64,000 nucleotides of DNA from Favolaschia claudopus (Eukaryota; Basidiomycota; Agaricomycetes; Agaricales; Mycenaceae). Location of the stretch: contig JAWWNJ010000017.1 in assembly GCA_037176885.1 (NCBI GenBank), positions 124,001 through 188,000 of the forward strand, read 5' to 3'. The position numbers and the translations under genes were made by a program. Under the pieces are notes generated by a model, which made no database searches, was not told where the DNA came from, and worked only from the letters and a program-made list of their open reading frames with translations. Positions 42,450 through 54,053 of this stretch are shown here, piece after piece (positions within the stretch are counted from its first letter, which is position 1; every line of letters starts with the position of its first letter).

Positions 42450-45179
42450 TCAAGCACTGGTGGGACTAGCACTGAGTGTCGCCGTAGCAATGAAACTGTT
42501 CCAAGCCGCAATGGTTGCCTCAGGCGCCACAGTGGACGAGGCCGTTGTGCCGGATCCATAGAATATAGCGCTATTTCCGGGGAGAATATTGCTCGCCAAT
42601 TCAGGATCATCGCCCCCAACAGCAGGACTTGTCGGAGAGTCAACAAATCCTGTCAAGTTGGAGCCCAGGATAAACTCGCGGAGGAATACGAATGCCTAGA
42701 TCAAGATTCATAGAATAATTAGGAATCCAATTTCGCGAGAGATGAGGGAAGCTTACAGCTTCAGGAACAGACTCGGGAACATAATGGCCTGCGTTGGCGA
42801 ACAGGGCATATGTAACGTTACGCTCCTGGTGTATGATTCCACTGAATCGCCCATGATCGTCTGTAAAAGGCGTGTCGGGTTTACGGGTGAAGCCTTGGAT
42901 TCCGCCGAATGTGAAGTTCTGGGTTGGTTCGTTCAAACGGAATCAAATATTCACGCCACATCGCCAAATCACTCACCTGTATCACCGCTGGATATCTAAT
43001 CAGCGACCATGCAAATGAAGAAGCAGTAAAACAGCCTGCCTTCGATGCCGCGGTGGGCTACCAATAAATCGTCGTTACCCACATACAAAACAATTCCAAC
43101 GTCATGCTTGCTGGCATTGGCAGCGAGTTCACTTAGGAAAGTTATTGGCCTGGACATGAACTCGAGTCAGTTTCGACTTGTTGGTTCAATTCAGGCAAAA
43201 TCACAGAGGACCTGAAACAATTGCCATATCAGTTCCATGCGCACTGACTGGGAATGGGAAAACGCACTAGGATCGCCGTGGAAATTAGGAGTTGCCGTCC
43301 CAGCTAGATTAAAAAATTGCTGAGGGGACCGGGGCTAGTAGTCAGTGACGCACTCCAATTTAAATCAACGCTCTTCTTCCAGGTTTTTCCGCTCGGCGCG
43401 TGTATGGCCGCGCGTGTACGAGGGTCTAACGATATAATCTTAGATCGAACTGTGAATTTTCAAGGCACGCAGAGACATACCATTCAGGAAAATCGAGGCA
43501 TCTGCAGGGATAGGAGGATGCAACGCGCTTGTGACATCGTATGGCTATAGCAATCAAGTAGATATAAGCCCAACATAGAGACTGTTGTTCAATGAAGACA
43601 CTAACATTCAATCCACCCAAGTCTTTGAAGTAACCGGTGGTCAGCAGAATTCGACATCGAAAGAATGCACCGACCGAATGGAAACGAATAGTTCGATGCG
43701 TAGTCTTGAAGTTCGATGAGCAAGAAGCAACCGTAGTAGGGATCGAGAGTTCCGTTTGGACGGCCAGAAAGATCTCGCTTCCATGCGTTCCGACGCTCTT
43801 CTTGTTCTCTTTTCGCGATCGGCACTTCACGCCCGCGAGAGAAAAGTGCACTCCATCCCGAGTCGAGAGACCGGCGGCGCAGATTATCGCTAGGCGAGTC
43901 TTCATAGATAGGGTCGAACAGATAAGGAAGCGGGCCAGTTGGCGGATAGGTCAGCTCGAAATCGTAGCCGCATAGCTGGTATCTAAGAAGATGGTGCCTC
44001 TTTGAACAGAGTGAAGAGGAATTCGGTGTCGATGACACTGACTGCGTTTGGAAATATTCGAAAACCTCGGTATCGTAGCCGATCAGCTGGGGATAAGTGG
44101 CAATGATATCCAAGACTGTGATTCCTCCAGAAGTAGGGTATTCGCCAATGGCACCGTCGCCGATTGCGATTTTCTTCAGCTTGACAGGTGGGTGGGGAGT
44201 TGAAAAGATCGCTTTCGTGATGTATGGCTGAGAAATAGAATCAACTCTGTGGATCGACATTCTGATTTTCTCCAGGTGGACTCACAATGTAAACTCCGGC
44301 ATAGCTTTCGCCTACAACTGAAGGTAAGAAACTTGCTGTTTAATTTTATCAAGCGAAGATTCGCACCCGTTAAATACAAGGGCCGAGTCGCAAGACTGGG
44401 GAATATATTCACTAAATTGGACAGAAAGCCGATCTTAGTCGTGGAAGTCAACTAGTGCATGATTGCGGCGAAAAAAAACGCTCACGAAGTCTTCTCCAAC
44501 TTGATTTTCGTCGGCAGCTAGTAGAATTGATCTTTGAGCGCGAGAGTTCCAGGAATATGAGAATATTGAATGTACCATTTGCACCAGCGTCTGATGTTGA
44601 ATATCCAACTCCGACTAGGGAGAGTCATTAGACGTGTTTTGAAGCAAATTGTAAATTGTTCGAAATCACCAGGTTGATCGACGTATACTATGTCCGCCAG
44701 TTTGTCCCAGCTATATGGATTGTCAACGATCGAGTAATCCCCCGTCACACGGAGAGGTCCATTCTTGATTATAGTGTGAGACCCACAAACGGTGACCTAC
44801 ACACGTCCCATCGCACCTCAGTCATCAGCCCAATGAAGCTCGAAGAACCAGGACCGCCATTAAGCCAGATGATCCACGGTTCTTGTGACGAGTTTTGAGG
44901 TGCAGTGAGGCTACCAGGCGTGTTTTCGAAGGCCCAGAAGAAGAGGGTGTTGTTGGGATGGTTGTCTCGGTTCACAGGCACATTTCCTGCGAAATTGTGG
45001 GGGAGCGGGTAGGTTACATTCGGGAGTGGGTTTGTCACCAGATCTGCCAGAGTGGAATGAATCGTTTGTTGAGTGGGTTGGATGTGTACTTTGGGAGATG
45101 GCGTACAGTCTTTCCAGTGCAGGGTAGTACAAGAGACGGCAGTGAAGAGAGAAAGCGGTAAAAGAAGGGAAGGAAGCAT
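42450..45179 (-). CDS. Secreted serine carboxypeptidase, family S10
   Basis: Removes C-terminal residues from peptides; secreted or vacuolar. The start MLPSLLLPLSLFTAVSCTTL (45179) is a signal peptide. Landmarks are WIIWLNGGPGSSS (oxyanion region), DIVYVDQPG, and GESYAGVYI with the nucleophile Ser (about 44290). KIAIGDGAIG follows, then VLYVGNDDLLV with the catalytic Asp (about 43080), and FANAGHYVPES with the catalytic His (about 42790). The C-terminus (FLREFILGSN, then a Ser/Thr/Ala-rich tail ending ATLSASPTSA) has no transmembrane segment, so it is not a Kex1-type membrane form. Cysteines and N-glycosylation sequons are plentiful, as expected for the family. Many short introns interrupt the gene. 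All three triad residues are present. The last exon stops at 42450. Confidence 0.85.
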
Positions 45180-46169
45180 GGTGCTCGAGGAGCAACGACT
45201 TGGTCTTGACCTGTTATTTAAATGAGAAAGGATGCTGGAGCCCATGTCAATCAGGAAGCTTAACAGCCTTGGCGACCATATAAATGTTTATAGCCTGAGG
45301 CTTCTCAGGAACCGAGTAAGTAGTTGGTTCAATTGCGACCACGGAATGTGCATGGATGTTGCAAGCAACTTGACGGCCGATTTCAAGTTGAATGAAGTTT
45401 GTTGGGTCGTAAAGCTTCGTAGAGTCGAACACAAGGGAGAGTTTTTCCTTGCAGTGGTTGTGAAGATCCTCCCCGCAAAACTCTGCGGCAAAAGATTACC
45501 GAACGAGGATCTGGATATTTTTAACCCGCCAATACCATCGGAGAATTGCAGAATTCAGCCGTATAAGGCCGTATATATATCATAGTCCTCGAGCCGGGAA
45601 ACAGACTGAGAAGCGTGGGTTGCTTCGCCGCGTGCCATCATCATCATCATGCGCAATTCAGACGTTCATAGGTTCGAAAAGCAGAAGGAAAGCTGGTCAA
45701 CTGGAGGGGTGGTTCGACTGTATGTAGCCTGAATCGCCGTTTTTCGTCGAAGGCGTGGTTGTGGAACGACAAGATCGTTTGTTTGTTCGAGGTTGGTCAA
45801 TGCGGGATGGCCGGCCCGTGCCCCCAGACTACCTCCTCTACTTTTGTTCTACTACTACTAGTACTTGCTCCTCTACTAGACTCTATCCTCTCAAACGCCT
45901 TCTGGCCGCGTTCGGCACCAACAGCTGGCAGTCGCATTCGCAAACCAAACGCTGAACAAAACTGAAGCTCGAGCCTCGGGAAGAAATATCAATGGAATAC
46001 GGCGAGGCAAATGTCGGTCGGACCTCGGTTTTGGGGGCGAAGACTGTCCCTCACGTCAAGGAGTTCAAGGAGTTGAAACAAGCCTGAGGGCTTCCAAAAC
46101 ACCAGAAGTGAATCAATGTTGGCTCAGAAATCTCGCATGAGGTCGTTCTACTAGTGAAAAACCTTAGAC
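45180..46169. other. ~1 kb intergenic region
   Basis: It contains one possible coding exon on the minus strand (annotated separately), a short ATC repeat near 45640 and a CTA/TAG-rich stretch near 45840. No complete gene is supported. Confidence 0.45.
45247..45498 (-). CDS. Possible 3' exon or remnant of a small unknown protein
   Basis: An 80-odd-codon frame after a TAA reads SFAEFCGEDLHNHCKEKL, FDSTKLYDPTNFIQLEIGRQ, and SVPEKPQAINIYMVAKAVKL before its stop. It has no ATG near its beginning (Val at the point where an ATG might be placed), so an upstream exon would be needed. Composition is protein-like, but no family is recognised and the reality of the gene is uncertain. Confidence 0.3.
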
Positions 46170-47304
46170 CTATCCCTCTGCCTTCTTCCGCACTGGAGTC
46201 AGTCTTGTCGACAACGGACTCGAGCCGCTATCCGTCCGCGTTTCGGAGCGATAATCTGAGTAAGGGTCATAATCATCCGCCGTACCGGTGACGGGCTCCG
46301 CGCCAGAAGAATTTCCTTCCACCCTGCCTCCAGTATCGGATCCTGCGGCGCGTCCTGTGTTCTCCCACGAGGCGAGGTACGACGGGGGCTGCTCGGCTTT
46401 GAGCTGCTCGTCGATGATGACCCGCGTTTGCTCTCGCTTTATAGCCTCCACTCCGCTTTCCCCACCAACGCCAGGACTGCGCCGCTCCTGTTTGAGACGT
46501 TCTACCTCCTCTCTCAGAGCCAAAAGCTCCGCCGCCATCCCCGGCTCCGCTGTCTGTGTGCCTGTCGGATTCCCGCCCTCGTCGCGCCCAATGCCTTTCT
46601 CCACCGCCCCGGGCGAACGTGCACCCGCTGCGCGTCGCCGCCAAAGGAGGAATGCAGCCCCGAAGCACGTGATGAGGGCTGCGATCCCGCCTACAACTCC
46701 ACCCGCGATCGCGCCAGTATGGTTTCTTGATGTGGCTTGGGGAGCGCCTGGTGGATCTGCGCCCCAATTAGAACTTTGTGGGGGAGCTGTGCTTGTCGCA
46801 GAAAGTGAGGAATCGGAACCTCCGGCAGAGTTGGGCGCGGATGACGACGAGCTAGGATTAGGTGGGTTTGAGCTTGTGGTCGTGGTAGAGCGGCTAGCTG
46901 GCTTGGAGCTGCTAGCAGGAGCTGTACTCGAGGCGGCTAAAGTGTGTCGATTAATGAGAGAATATGTAGACAGAGAGTCCACGCACAGGGTTCGCAAGCA
47001 CGACCTAATATGTCCAGGGCCTCTTGTTTCTCTGCAGCAGTGCAACTGTCCGTCAGGCAGTTCACTTCAAAGCCGGTGATCTTCGTGCACAAGCAGATCA
47101 AGTCCGTGCTGTGAAAATGGGCATATAAGAAGGTGGGGGCACGAATTGAAGACCGCCTTACATGGCGCAGGGTTGCACACCAGGACCTGTTTCCCCCACA
47201 CTTGCCAGACAGTTCTTGGCACACGCCGAAAAGTCCTGCGCAACGGTGGCCACGGGCAGAGCGGCGACGGCCAATGCTAGCAGCGCGAACGCGGCGCCGC
47301 GCAT
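46170..47304 (-). CDS. CFEM-domain membrane protein
   Basis: The start MRGAAFALLALAVAALPVAT (47304) is a signal peptide. The domain QDFSACAKNCL ... GPGVQPCA is joined by a GT-AG intron (ending near 47110) to TDLICLCT ... CLTDSC ... ILGRAC. These eight cysteines with a D-x-x-C-L-C core are the CFEM signature, known in fungal surface proteins for haem binding or host interaction. A Ser/Thr/Pro-rich linker follows, then the transmembrane segment AIAGGVVGGIAALITCFGAA with WRRR on the cytosolic side. A charged tail with a predicted short coiled coil (ELLALREEVERLKQERR) ends KKAEG at 46170. The Asp of the core (DLICLC) corresponds to the axial haem ligand in characterised CFEM proteins. Function here is inferred. 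Confidence 0.78.
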
Positions 47305-47735
47305 GGTTGGTCGATGCTTCCGCCGGCAATGATGGTGGGGATGAGCAGGAAGTTAGGTGACATATTGCGTGGAGGAGAAATGCGATTGACAAGCTGATTG
47401 GCGAGGGCCCTAGCCTAATACTATCCAATTAGGGTGTTGTAGGTACGGAGCGGCCCACTGGTGCTGGAGTTCTTGTGCTCCGAGCTCTCGTGTAGACAAT
47501 GGAGACGATCTGGAACTTCGAAGGGGTTTTGTCAAAGTTTGTTGGACATCGGTGTGAATGGTCTTTCAGTTTAAACGTTTGCAGCATGGTACGGGTATTA
47601 ATGGTGTCACAGGGAGTCCCGCTGTTGACTGCAAGTATGTAAACCCCAGCACCTTACTCCCTGTGTTGGGAAGGGTTGAAAGGCGGTTGAAAGGAGGGAC
47701 AGGTTGAAAAATTAGAGAAAAAAGAGAGAAAAAAC

Positions 47736-47780
47736 GGTCGCACAGGATACTAGTGATGCGCTCTACCCCTGAGTTTTGGC
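47736..47780 (-). pseudogene. Truncated tRNA-Thr copy
   Basis: The minus strand reads CTCAGGGGTAGAGCGCATCA then CTAGTA, matching the D arm and anticodon loop of the tRNA gene about 100 bp away. It runs into a T tract without any T arm. It is a partial duplicate, not a functional tRNA. Confidence 0.6.
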
Positions 47781-47876
47781 AACAGGTTTATTTGGTTAGC
47801 TCCGTTTTGGCATGTGAATCAGTGTGAATAGTCAACAAAACTAATAAGGTAACAAAAATTAGCCCGAGAGAACGAA

Positions 47877-47958
47877 TTCCCGCTAGCCGATTTGAACGAC
47901 TGACCTTGTCATACCCAGAATATACTAGTGACACGCTCTACCCCTGAGCCAAGCGGGA
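47877..47958 (-). tRNA. tRNA-Thr (anticodon AGU) with 10-nt intron
   Basis: A cloverleaf can be folded. Acceptor TCCCGCT pairs with AGCGGGA, D stem GCTC with GAGC, anticodon stem TGTCA with TGACA, and T stem AGTCG with CGGCT around TTCAAAT. The anticodon loop reads CTAGTA, then TATTCTGGGT, then A. This places AGT as the anticodon and a 10-nt intron one base 3' of it, the canonical position for eukaryotic tRNA introns. The 3' discriminator is A; CCA is not encoded. A run of T follows close by. Confidence 0.82.
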
Positions 47959-48408
47959 ATTTTTTTGTTGCGTTCTCCATGCATATACAACAGGGAGAGC
48001 TCTTGGGAGCAGCATAATTGAAAAAACGCCAAGTTGATCGAAGAAGAAACAAGTGAAATCAAAGCAGATGAAGCGAAAACGAGCAGCAGTCTTACATAGC
48101 CGGCCTAATATCCCCAGCACAAGCATAGCAGGGACCATAACCTGTTTCACAGTACAGTGGGGTAGGGAAGCCAAGATTGAGCACCTTCCTATTCTGGACA
48201 CGGGTGTTGAGCTGTCAAACACTGTTTGGTGGTGTTTTGTCTCCCCCGAAATTTCTTTCGTCTATCGTTAGCATAGCAGCCAGTCAGCCTCCACAGTCAC
48301 CGCGCTTCAGCATCAGCTGCAGCGAATTTTGAGAGCTCGATGAAATTTTCAACTCAGATGTCGTAAGTTCATTTTAGGACTCCCACGGTTCAAGTTCAAT
48401 TTCAACCT

Positions 48409-50816
48409 CTACACAGACCGCGTAATTATGTGTTTTCCCCCACTCAACTCCACTTCATCACCTTGAGTGTCTTGGACCACGTCGTCCACGGTTATTGATC
48501 CATGCCCAGGGACACGCACTACACCCTTGGTTCCCTCCGGAGTGTCGACCGTCAGAGTCAGCGTCCCAGATTCAGAAGCCCACTTGACGCTGAAGAATCC
48601 CAGCCCGGTCGTCAAGCCACCTTCCGCAGAGGGAAGACCGCTCAGCACAGGTGCTATGCGCCACGTTGCGCCTTGGGCGGTAGAAAGTTGAATCCCGAGG
48701 ACGTGGAATGTCAATGCTGGCGTAGGACCTGATAATCCGTGTCAGAAATAACACGCGAAAATAAATATCTAAATCACCGGTTGACCATCCGTGCGCATGA
48801 CTGGTGTAGGAGTGGTCGAAATCGTAACCGGAAGCAGCACGATAACTGAAGGATCGGAATGAATGCCGCGAATCAAACAGAAAACAACGAAAAGATACCC
48901 AAGTGATCCATTAGCGGTGAAGCCCTCGAGTAGTGTTGATTCGACGCTGATGTTAGTATAAAGCATGTATCCCCATTCCTTTTCAAGCAGATCAATGGCG
49001 CGTTCGCCCTGAGCAGCGATGAAATGCGCTTGAACCTATGCGACATATTAGAGTTCTGAATTCTCCATTCGAAAGACAATTACCTCGAATCCGCCTATGA
49101 ACGGAATGATCGTATCCGCCAACTCCGGGCTCAGAGGCCCAATGGGCGTCCAATACTGCGTCAACCCTTCGCTGATCTGTTCATTCTGAGACGCGGAGGT
49201 AGTAAGGTTGAACAGAACCGCGACCGAGTTGCCGTCCTGCGGGTGATGACTGTCGGGTGAGTCGTTGTCGCGGAACATTCCCGCCGACTCATCCCAGAGG
49301 AGGGCGTTATACGCTCTCTTGAGGAGCGTGGCGTTGGTGAGGTAGCCGGAGGCGAGGGCAGTGTCGCCGAGCTGGGTAGCAAGATCGGAGGCGGTGACGA
49401 GAGTCTGTCAACAATGAATGTGAGTATGATCGCGCACCAACAGAAACCAAACTAACCCGATACAGAAGCGCGTTGAATACGGAATTATGCCCGGCTCCAC
49501 CGTCTCTGCCCCAGTCGTTCGCCAGCCCTTGAGGAACATTCGCCAAACCCGTGCTATCTACTTGGCTTTCCAAAAACGCGACAGCCTTCGTATAATTCGC
49601 CCACACGAACTTCACAAAGTCCAGATCGCCGGTGTACAGGTAGTAGTTGTGCGTCCCGATGAGCGACCAGGCGTTGTACGTATCGCTGCCACGAGCGTTG
49701 TTCGGTGGGCCGGAGTATCCGAGTTCGCCGGAGTTGGAATCTTGCGTGGTGAACATGACGGTGAGGGCGTTCTTGGTGGGGAGGAGATCGTCAAGGGCGA
49801 CGAATTCGGTGTGGCTGGCGATACCGCAGTCACCTAGATGTGAGCTTATGTCAGTTTTAGGCTGAACATATAAGAGTGAAACGGAATGACCTGGCCAAAC
49901 GTTCCTGTCGAGAATGATTGCGTTCGTTGGAATGATGAAACAAATGTCTGAAAGCACACACCGGTCCCGTTTCGCTCCGTCGACTAAAATCGGGCCATTT
50001 ACGGGTCCACCAGAGGCATCGTTCGACCATCCCTCTGTTGTAAGAATTAGGCGGGGTATCGAGACTTGCAGCTATGTGTCACGTACTATTTCCGTTCCTC
50101 CTAGCCTGTTGAGAATCGATTGTGTTTGTTTGTACTGTATATGCGCCTACAACCGTGTTAATAGTTGAGCCTGCCACAGCGTTTTCAAACCCACCAGCAT
50201 ACCACAGCTTCGTCAAAAAGTCCTCATCGTGAAACCCCGGATCCGGCGCATAGAAGTATCCACCATAAGCTCGGAGATTGTCGCGGTGCGGCATGAACGT
50301 TATCTCCAGAGAGATATTTGAGATGGTGAGCGGAGCATCGTTGTTTGATACAATCGTCGAGTAACGGAAACCAGGTCGCTGTTGCCCAATAGTCTGTCTG
50401 AGCAGCCCGGTTTGAAGAGAGGGACCGAAAGTCTGGACGCCGTCAGCGTCCTGGGTGTAGATTACGTTGACAGAGTCGTCGGATTTGAAGGGACTGATGA
50501 AGAGGGGGGATTCGGTGAAAGAGAGCGAAAATTGAGACGACGGATCTGCCGAGTCGATGGTCAGCGAGAGGATACCGCCAACCTCCTTGCCCCAATCCAG
50601 TACGACGTAGGAACCATCGCCGGAGAAGGTCGCCTGTGCTTCCGAGTTTTCGACGAGACCGTTTGCTCCTTGAACGGTTCCGCTAACGGTGCGAACAGTG
50701 ACCGGTTTCACAATTTTAGAGTCCGGAGCGTAGTTGAATGAGTCCCAAGGCCCAGGCGGCGCAAGTGCTGCGCTGAGAGTTGCAGTGCAAATCGCGAAGG
50801 ATAGGGCCCGCAACAT
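48409..50816 (-). CDS. Secreted alpha-L-rhamnosidase-like glycoside hydrolase (GH78)
   Basis: Predicted to release terminal L-rhamnose from plant polysaccharides or glycosides outside the cell. The start MLRALSFAICTATLSAALA (50816) is a signal peptide. An N-terminal beta-sandwich region (WDSFNYAPDSKIVKPVTVR, VVLDWGKEVGGI) precedes the (alpha/alpha)6 barrel: DFLTKLWYAGGFENAVAGST, TIDSQQARRNGN, DCGIASHTEFVALDDL, SDTYNAWSLIGTHNYYLYTG, LANDWGRDGGAGHNSVFNAL, YNALLWDESAGMFRDND and HPQDGNSVAVLF. ERAIDLLEKEWGYML follows. The C-terminal beta-domain ends LSGGKHIITRSV (stop 48409). The GH78-type six-hairpin pattern is clear and several introns interrupt it. No disruption was detected. Substrate specificity cannot be read from sequence. 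Confidence 0.8.
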
Positions 50817-51468
50817 GTTGGTAGCGTGTGCGGAGAAAGCAAGCCGCTTTCGTTGCGCTTTCGAGAGCTTTTTGAATACGGCGCGTCCCGCATTTGACAA
50901 CCGAGCTCGTCCTCGTCATCCACCGTAACTTGACTGTAACATGCCGAAAACCAGGCGGTGGGCGGCTTCGAAACCGGTCATGGGTTGGCAAACACTTGGA
51001 AATCACATTGCCCGCCATCAAAGCGAGGTGGATAGGAAGACATATGTGAGAGCGATGTCTACATCATGATCTAAGAGCACCGATATTTATTATTCCAAGC
51101 TCCAACTTGAAGTCCAATCAATTGCGTGCATAGAGTGACAGTCCTCTGGACTACTAGTCCGACTAGAGTTTGGGCGATGCGATTGAGATAAATTGAACCA
51201 CGCATGCAAGCTTGGAAGAGAGAGAACGTCGCGCATGACAAGATCTAGAAGACGTTGGGAAGATGAGATCGTCTGAATGTCTGAATGGTCAGTGAACGAG
51301 CGAGACCAAGAGCTCGGAGACGTGTTCCGAGATCGACAGACCCGCGGGAACGCCAGTTCACGACGCACGTGCATGGGCGCCAAACAACGCGTCAATATTG
51401 TCACGGTCACTAATGTCACACTGCCTCGCTTAACCACCAACCTCCTAACTTCAAGTTCTTTGTCTCGT
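50817..51468. promoter_or_regulatory. Divergent intergenic region, GH78 / PARP-like gene
   Basis: About 650 bp between divergently transcribed genes. Overlapping short frames are not credible as genes. Confidence 0.45.
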
Positions 51469-53120
51469 ATGGCGTCTGTTATCTGGATCGACAGCGACAT
51501 CGACGACGATGACGACTTCATTGAAATTGTTGAGACCTCCCCACGCAAACCGCTCGCTGGACCCTCCACTATCGTCAACACTCCGCGGCGCCAAAAAACC
51601 GACAAGAAACGCTACCGAGCCGAATCTCCTGACTCTGACATAGAGTTTGTTGAAGCTACCCCGAAACCCAAGGTACCTCGTTCGGCGCCGCAAGATCACG
51701 ACGACCATGCCATGGCCATGGCACTGCAGAAGAAGTGGGAAGAGGAAGATGCAATTGCGCAGAAACAGGCTGCTGAGATCGAGGAGAGCAGTTTGAAGCT
51801 TGTTGCTCGTCTTCAGGAAATGGACCAGAAGATGGCGGAGAAGCGAAGGCAGCTTGCCGGCAGCCAGGATGTCCCTGAGGATGGCATCGTGTTTAGGGTT
51901 GTCGTTGACGCGGATGGAAAGACGATTGAAGGAGACGACGATCCGGACAATGCAGAACAGTTAGCTGTCTTTCATTGCTTGTGCTTCTTCCTCACCCAGG
52001 TTTTATAGCTTGGAAGTAGTCAAGAAAGACTTTGAACAAGCTATTGCAGGCGGGCTCAAGGTCAAGACAGGTCGGTCTGCCCATTAAGTCGTGGAATCAT
52101 TCAATGATTCATTAACCATTTTCGTGTTCTAGTGCAATGGTTTGTCAATGCGAAGCTGGAAGCACGCTTCGAAGCCGCCAAAGCCCAACTCGTTTCTCTT
52201 GGAATCGATGCCACCGAAATGAACCTTTTTCATGGCACTGCCGAAGCTAATATTCAGCCAATCCTCGAGGTACGATCACAAAACGAATGTGCATTTACTT
52301 TGTGATGAATCTGTTGTAGAACGGGTTTCTCATACCCGGTGTCTCGCCTGGCGTTCAAATGGTGAACGGCGCGGCATGCGGTATTGGCATCTACCTTGCA
52401 ACTTCTCCGAATACATCGCTTTCATACACTCAAGGCGCGTCACGGATGTTCATGTGTCGCGGTCGGCCCCATTCCCTTTTTAAATTCTTGACCCTGTAGC
52501 AACTGATGTCCCGCGCGCAGTAATTCCCGGACGCACATCGCCCAAGAGTGAGTCCCGACCGACACTTATCGGCCTGCTCGCGGTGACATGATTATTTTCA
52601 GTCTCGCAGGCCGTTCCTGCTCCGCTTGGTCAAAATGGCCACGAGTCTTGGACGATGAATGCAGGAGTGTACGTCGTGAAGCATGCCGACCTTGTCGTCC
52701 CTCGATATGTGAGTGCCTTCGCTCCATCGCTCATAGTAGCAGTTTACCGGGATGCTTCCGTATAGGTAGTGGAATTCCAAAATCCTTACAACCCGCACGC
52801 CTATCGACTGCCCGTGGTCGCGCCTCCGATTGTCGCGCCGCTAGGCGGACTTGGAGTAATTGGTGGAATGCCTGCGGGATCAGCTCTTCCCTTCAATTAT
52901 GCTCAATGGGCAGCGATGTTTATGGCAGCAGCCCCGGCTCTCCCTGCAGTCGCGGCGCCGGCGCCGAACCGCACGCGAGCAACAGCTGCGAAACCCAGAG
53001 CACCTCGGGCTGTGAAAGGTGGTTGAGTTGATCTCGCTCTTTGAGCCCTATTGATTCAGCTGTGTAGGCAAGGGTAAGGCGAAGATGAAGCAAGAGGATC
53101 ACGATGGTCAATATTATTAG
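51469..53120 (+). CDS. PARP-type ADP-ribosyltransferase-like protein with N-terminal SIM-like motifs
   Basis: The start MASVIWIDSDIDDDDDFIEI (51469) opens an acidic, probably disordered N-terminus with three SUMO-interaction-like motifs: VIWIDSD, FIEIVE and DIEFVEA. A Lys/Glu-rich helix follows (KKWEEEDAIAQKQAAEIEES, MAEKRRQLAG). The folded part matches a PARP catalytic core: KLEARFEAAKAQLVSLGID, LFHGTAEANIQPIL (His of the H-Y-E set), NGFLIPG, and ACGIGIYLATSPNTSLSYTQG (Tyr). After introns come TMNAGVYVVKHADLVVPRYV and VEFQNPYNPHAY. The equivalent of the third catalytic residue could not be fixed. The tail is Ala/Pro-rich and, via a final intron, ends GKGKAKMKQEDHDGQYY (53120). Expected nuclear, NAD+-dependent mono- or poly-ADP-ribosylation; activity is inferred. 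Confidence 0.75.
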
Positions 53121-54053
53121 ATGCTGATGAGGACTGAAATACATTTGTATTGCTCTCTTATTTATTAACCAACCAACATCTTTGTTGTACTTCCGTTCCT
53201 TGCTACGCTGGGGTCATCACTGCCTCGGCCTCCGATTACTATGTGCGTCGGCTTTTCCTCTCAGACTCTGGCTGATCTCCTTAATTCAAGGGTCGGAGTT
53301 AATTTTGTCGAGTTCCGGTCTTCATGTTAGCTGCTGCGAAGGCGGGTTTCCGTTTCGCTGTCAGTCCTCGCAACTTTATCACACGCCCAATGAAATTGAG
53401 GGAATGTCGATAGGCAAATATAGTCGAGTGTGAGGAATCACGCCTTGCTTGAATGTCGGTGCTTGTACCTCTGTTCATTGATATCTTCGATTCTTGTGTT
53501 GGATCGCCTGCCAGGCACTTCTCGGGTTCTCGACGGGCCGCGATCTTTTGCTCTGGATGTGGTTTCCATACTCTGTATCGCTTATGTGCTAAGCTTTGCG
53601 AGCGAAGGCAGGGTATTTTTCCAGTGGAAGGCTCAGGTGATGGTTTCCGCTACTCTTCGGGACACGACACACTGACACCGCGGAGAATCAACAGATGTGG
53701 GCAATGGGGAGTACTTCGAGTATCAGAGAGGAACTGATTCAGAACGAAAAATATCCAACGCATACAGGGCACCCAACAAGGTGTAACGCATGAGAAAGAG
53801 ATCTGAACTCGAGCACTCTCAATACGAGGAGAAACCAACCCAAGTACTTACCGCGGCCGCCGCTGCAAGCTATGTAAAGGACGAAGGTGCGGCAATTTCG
53901 CACATATCCTTGGCGACAGGCTATTAATAGGCGCCCCTCTGATCGACGTTGCTTGATGGTTCCGTCATCGCATCACTTGCATGAGCCTTATTTGCGAACT
54001 TTCCCCTTGCGGCCGGAGCTGGGTGCCTCCCTTCCCCTTCGCCCTCCACTGGA
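53121..54053. other. ~0.9 kb intergenic region
   Basis: No domain-bearing frame is present. The right part should contain the SLC33 promoter. Confidence 0.45.

Larger units (their letters stand above)
47305..48408. other. Intergenic region holding a tRNA gene and a tRNA remnant
   Basis: Besides the tRNA features, CACAGGGAGT (about 47610) and ACTCCCTGTG (about 47665) form an inverted pair about 46 bases apart. No protein gene is supported. Confidence 0.5.
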
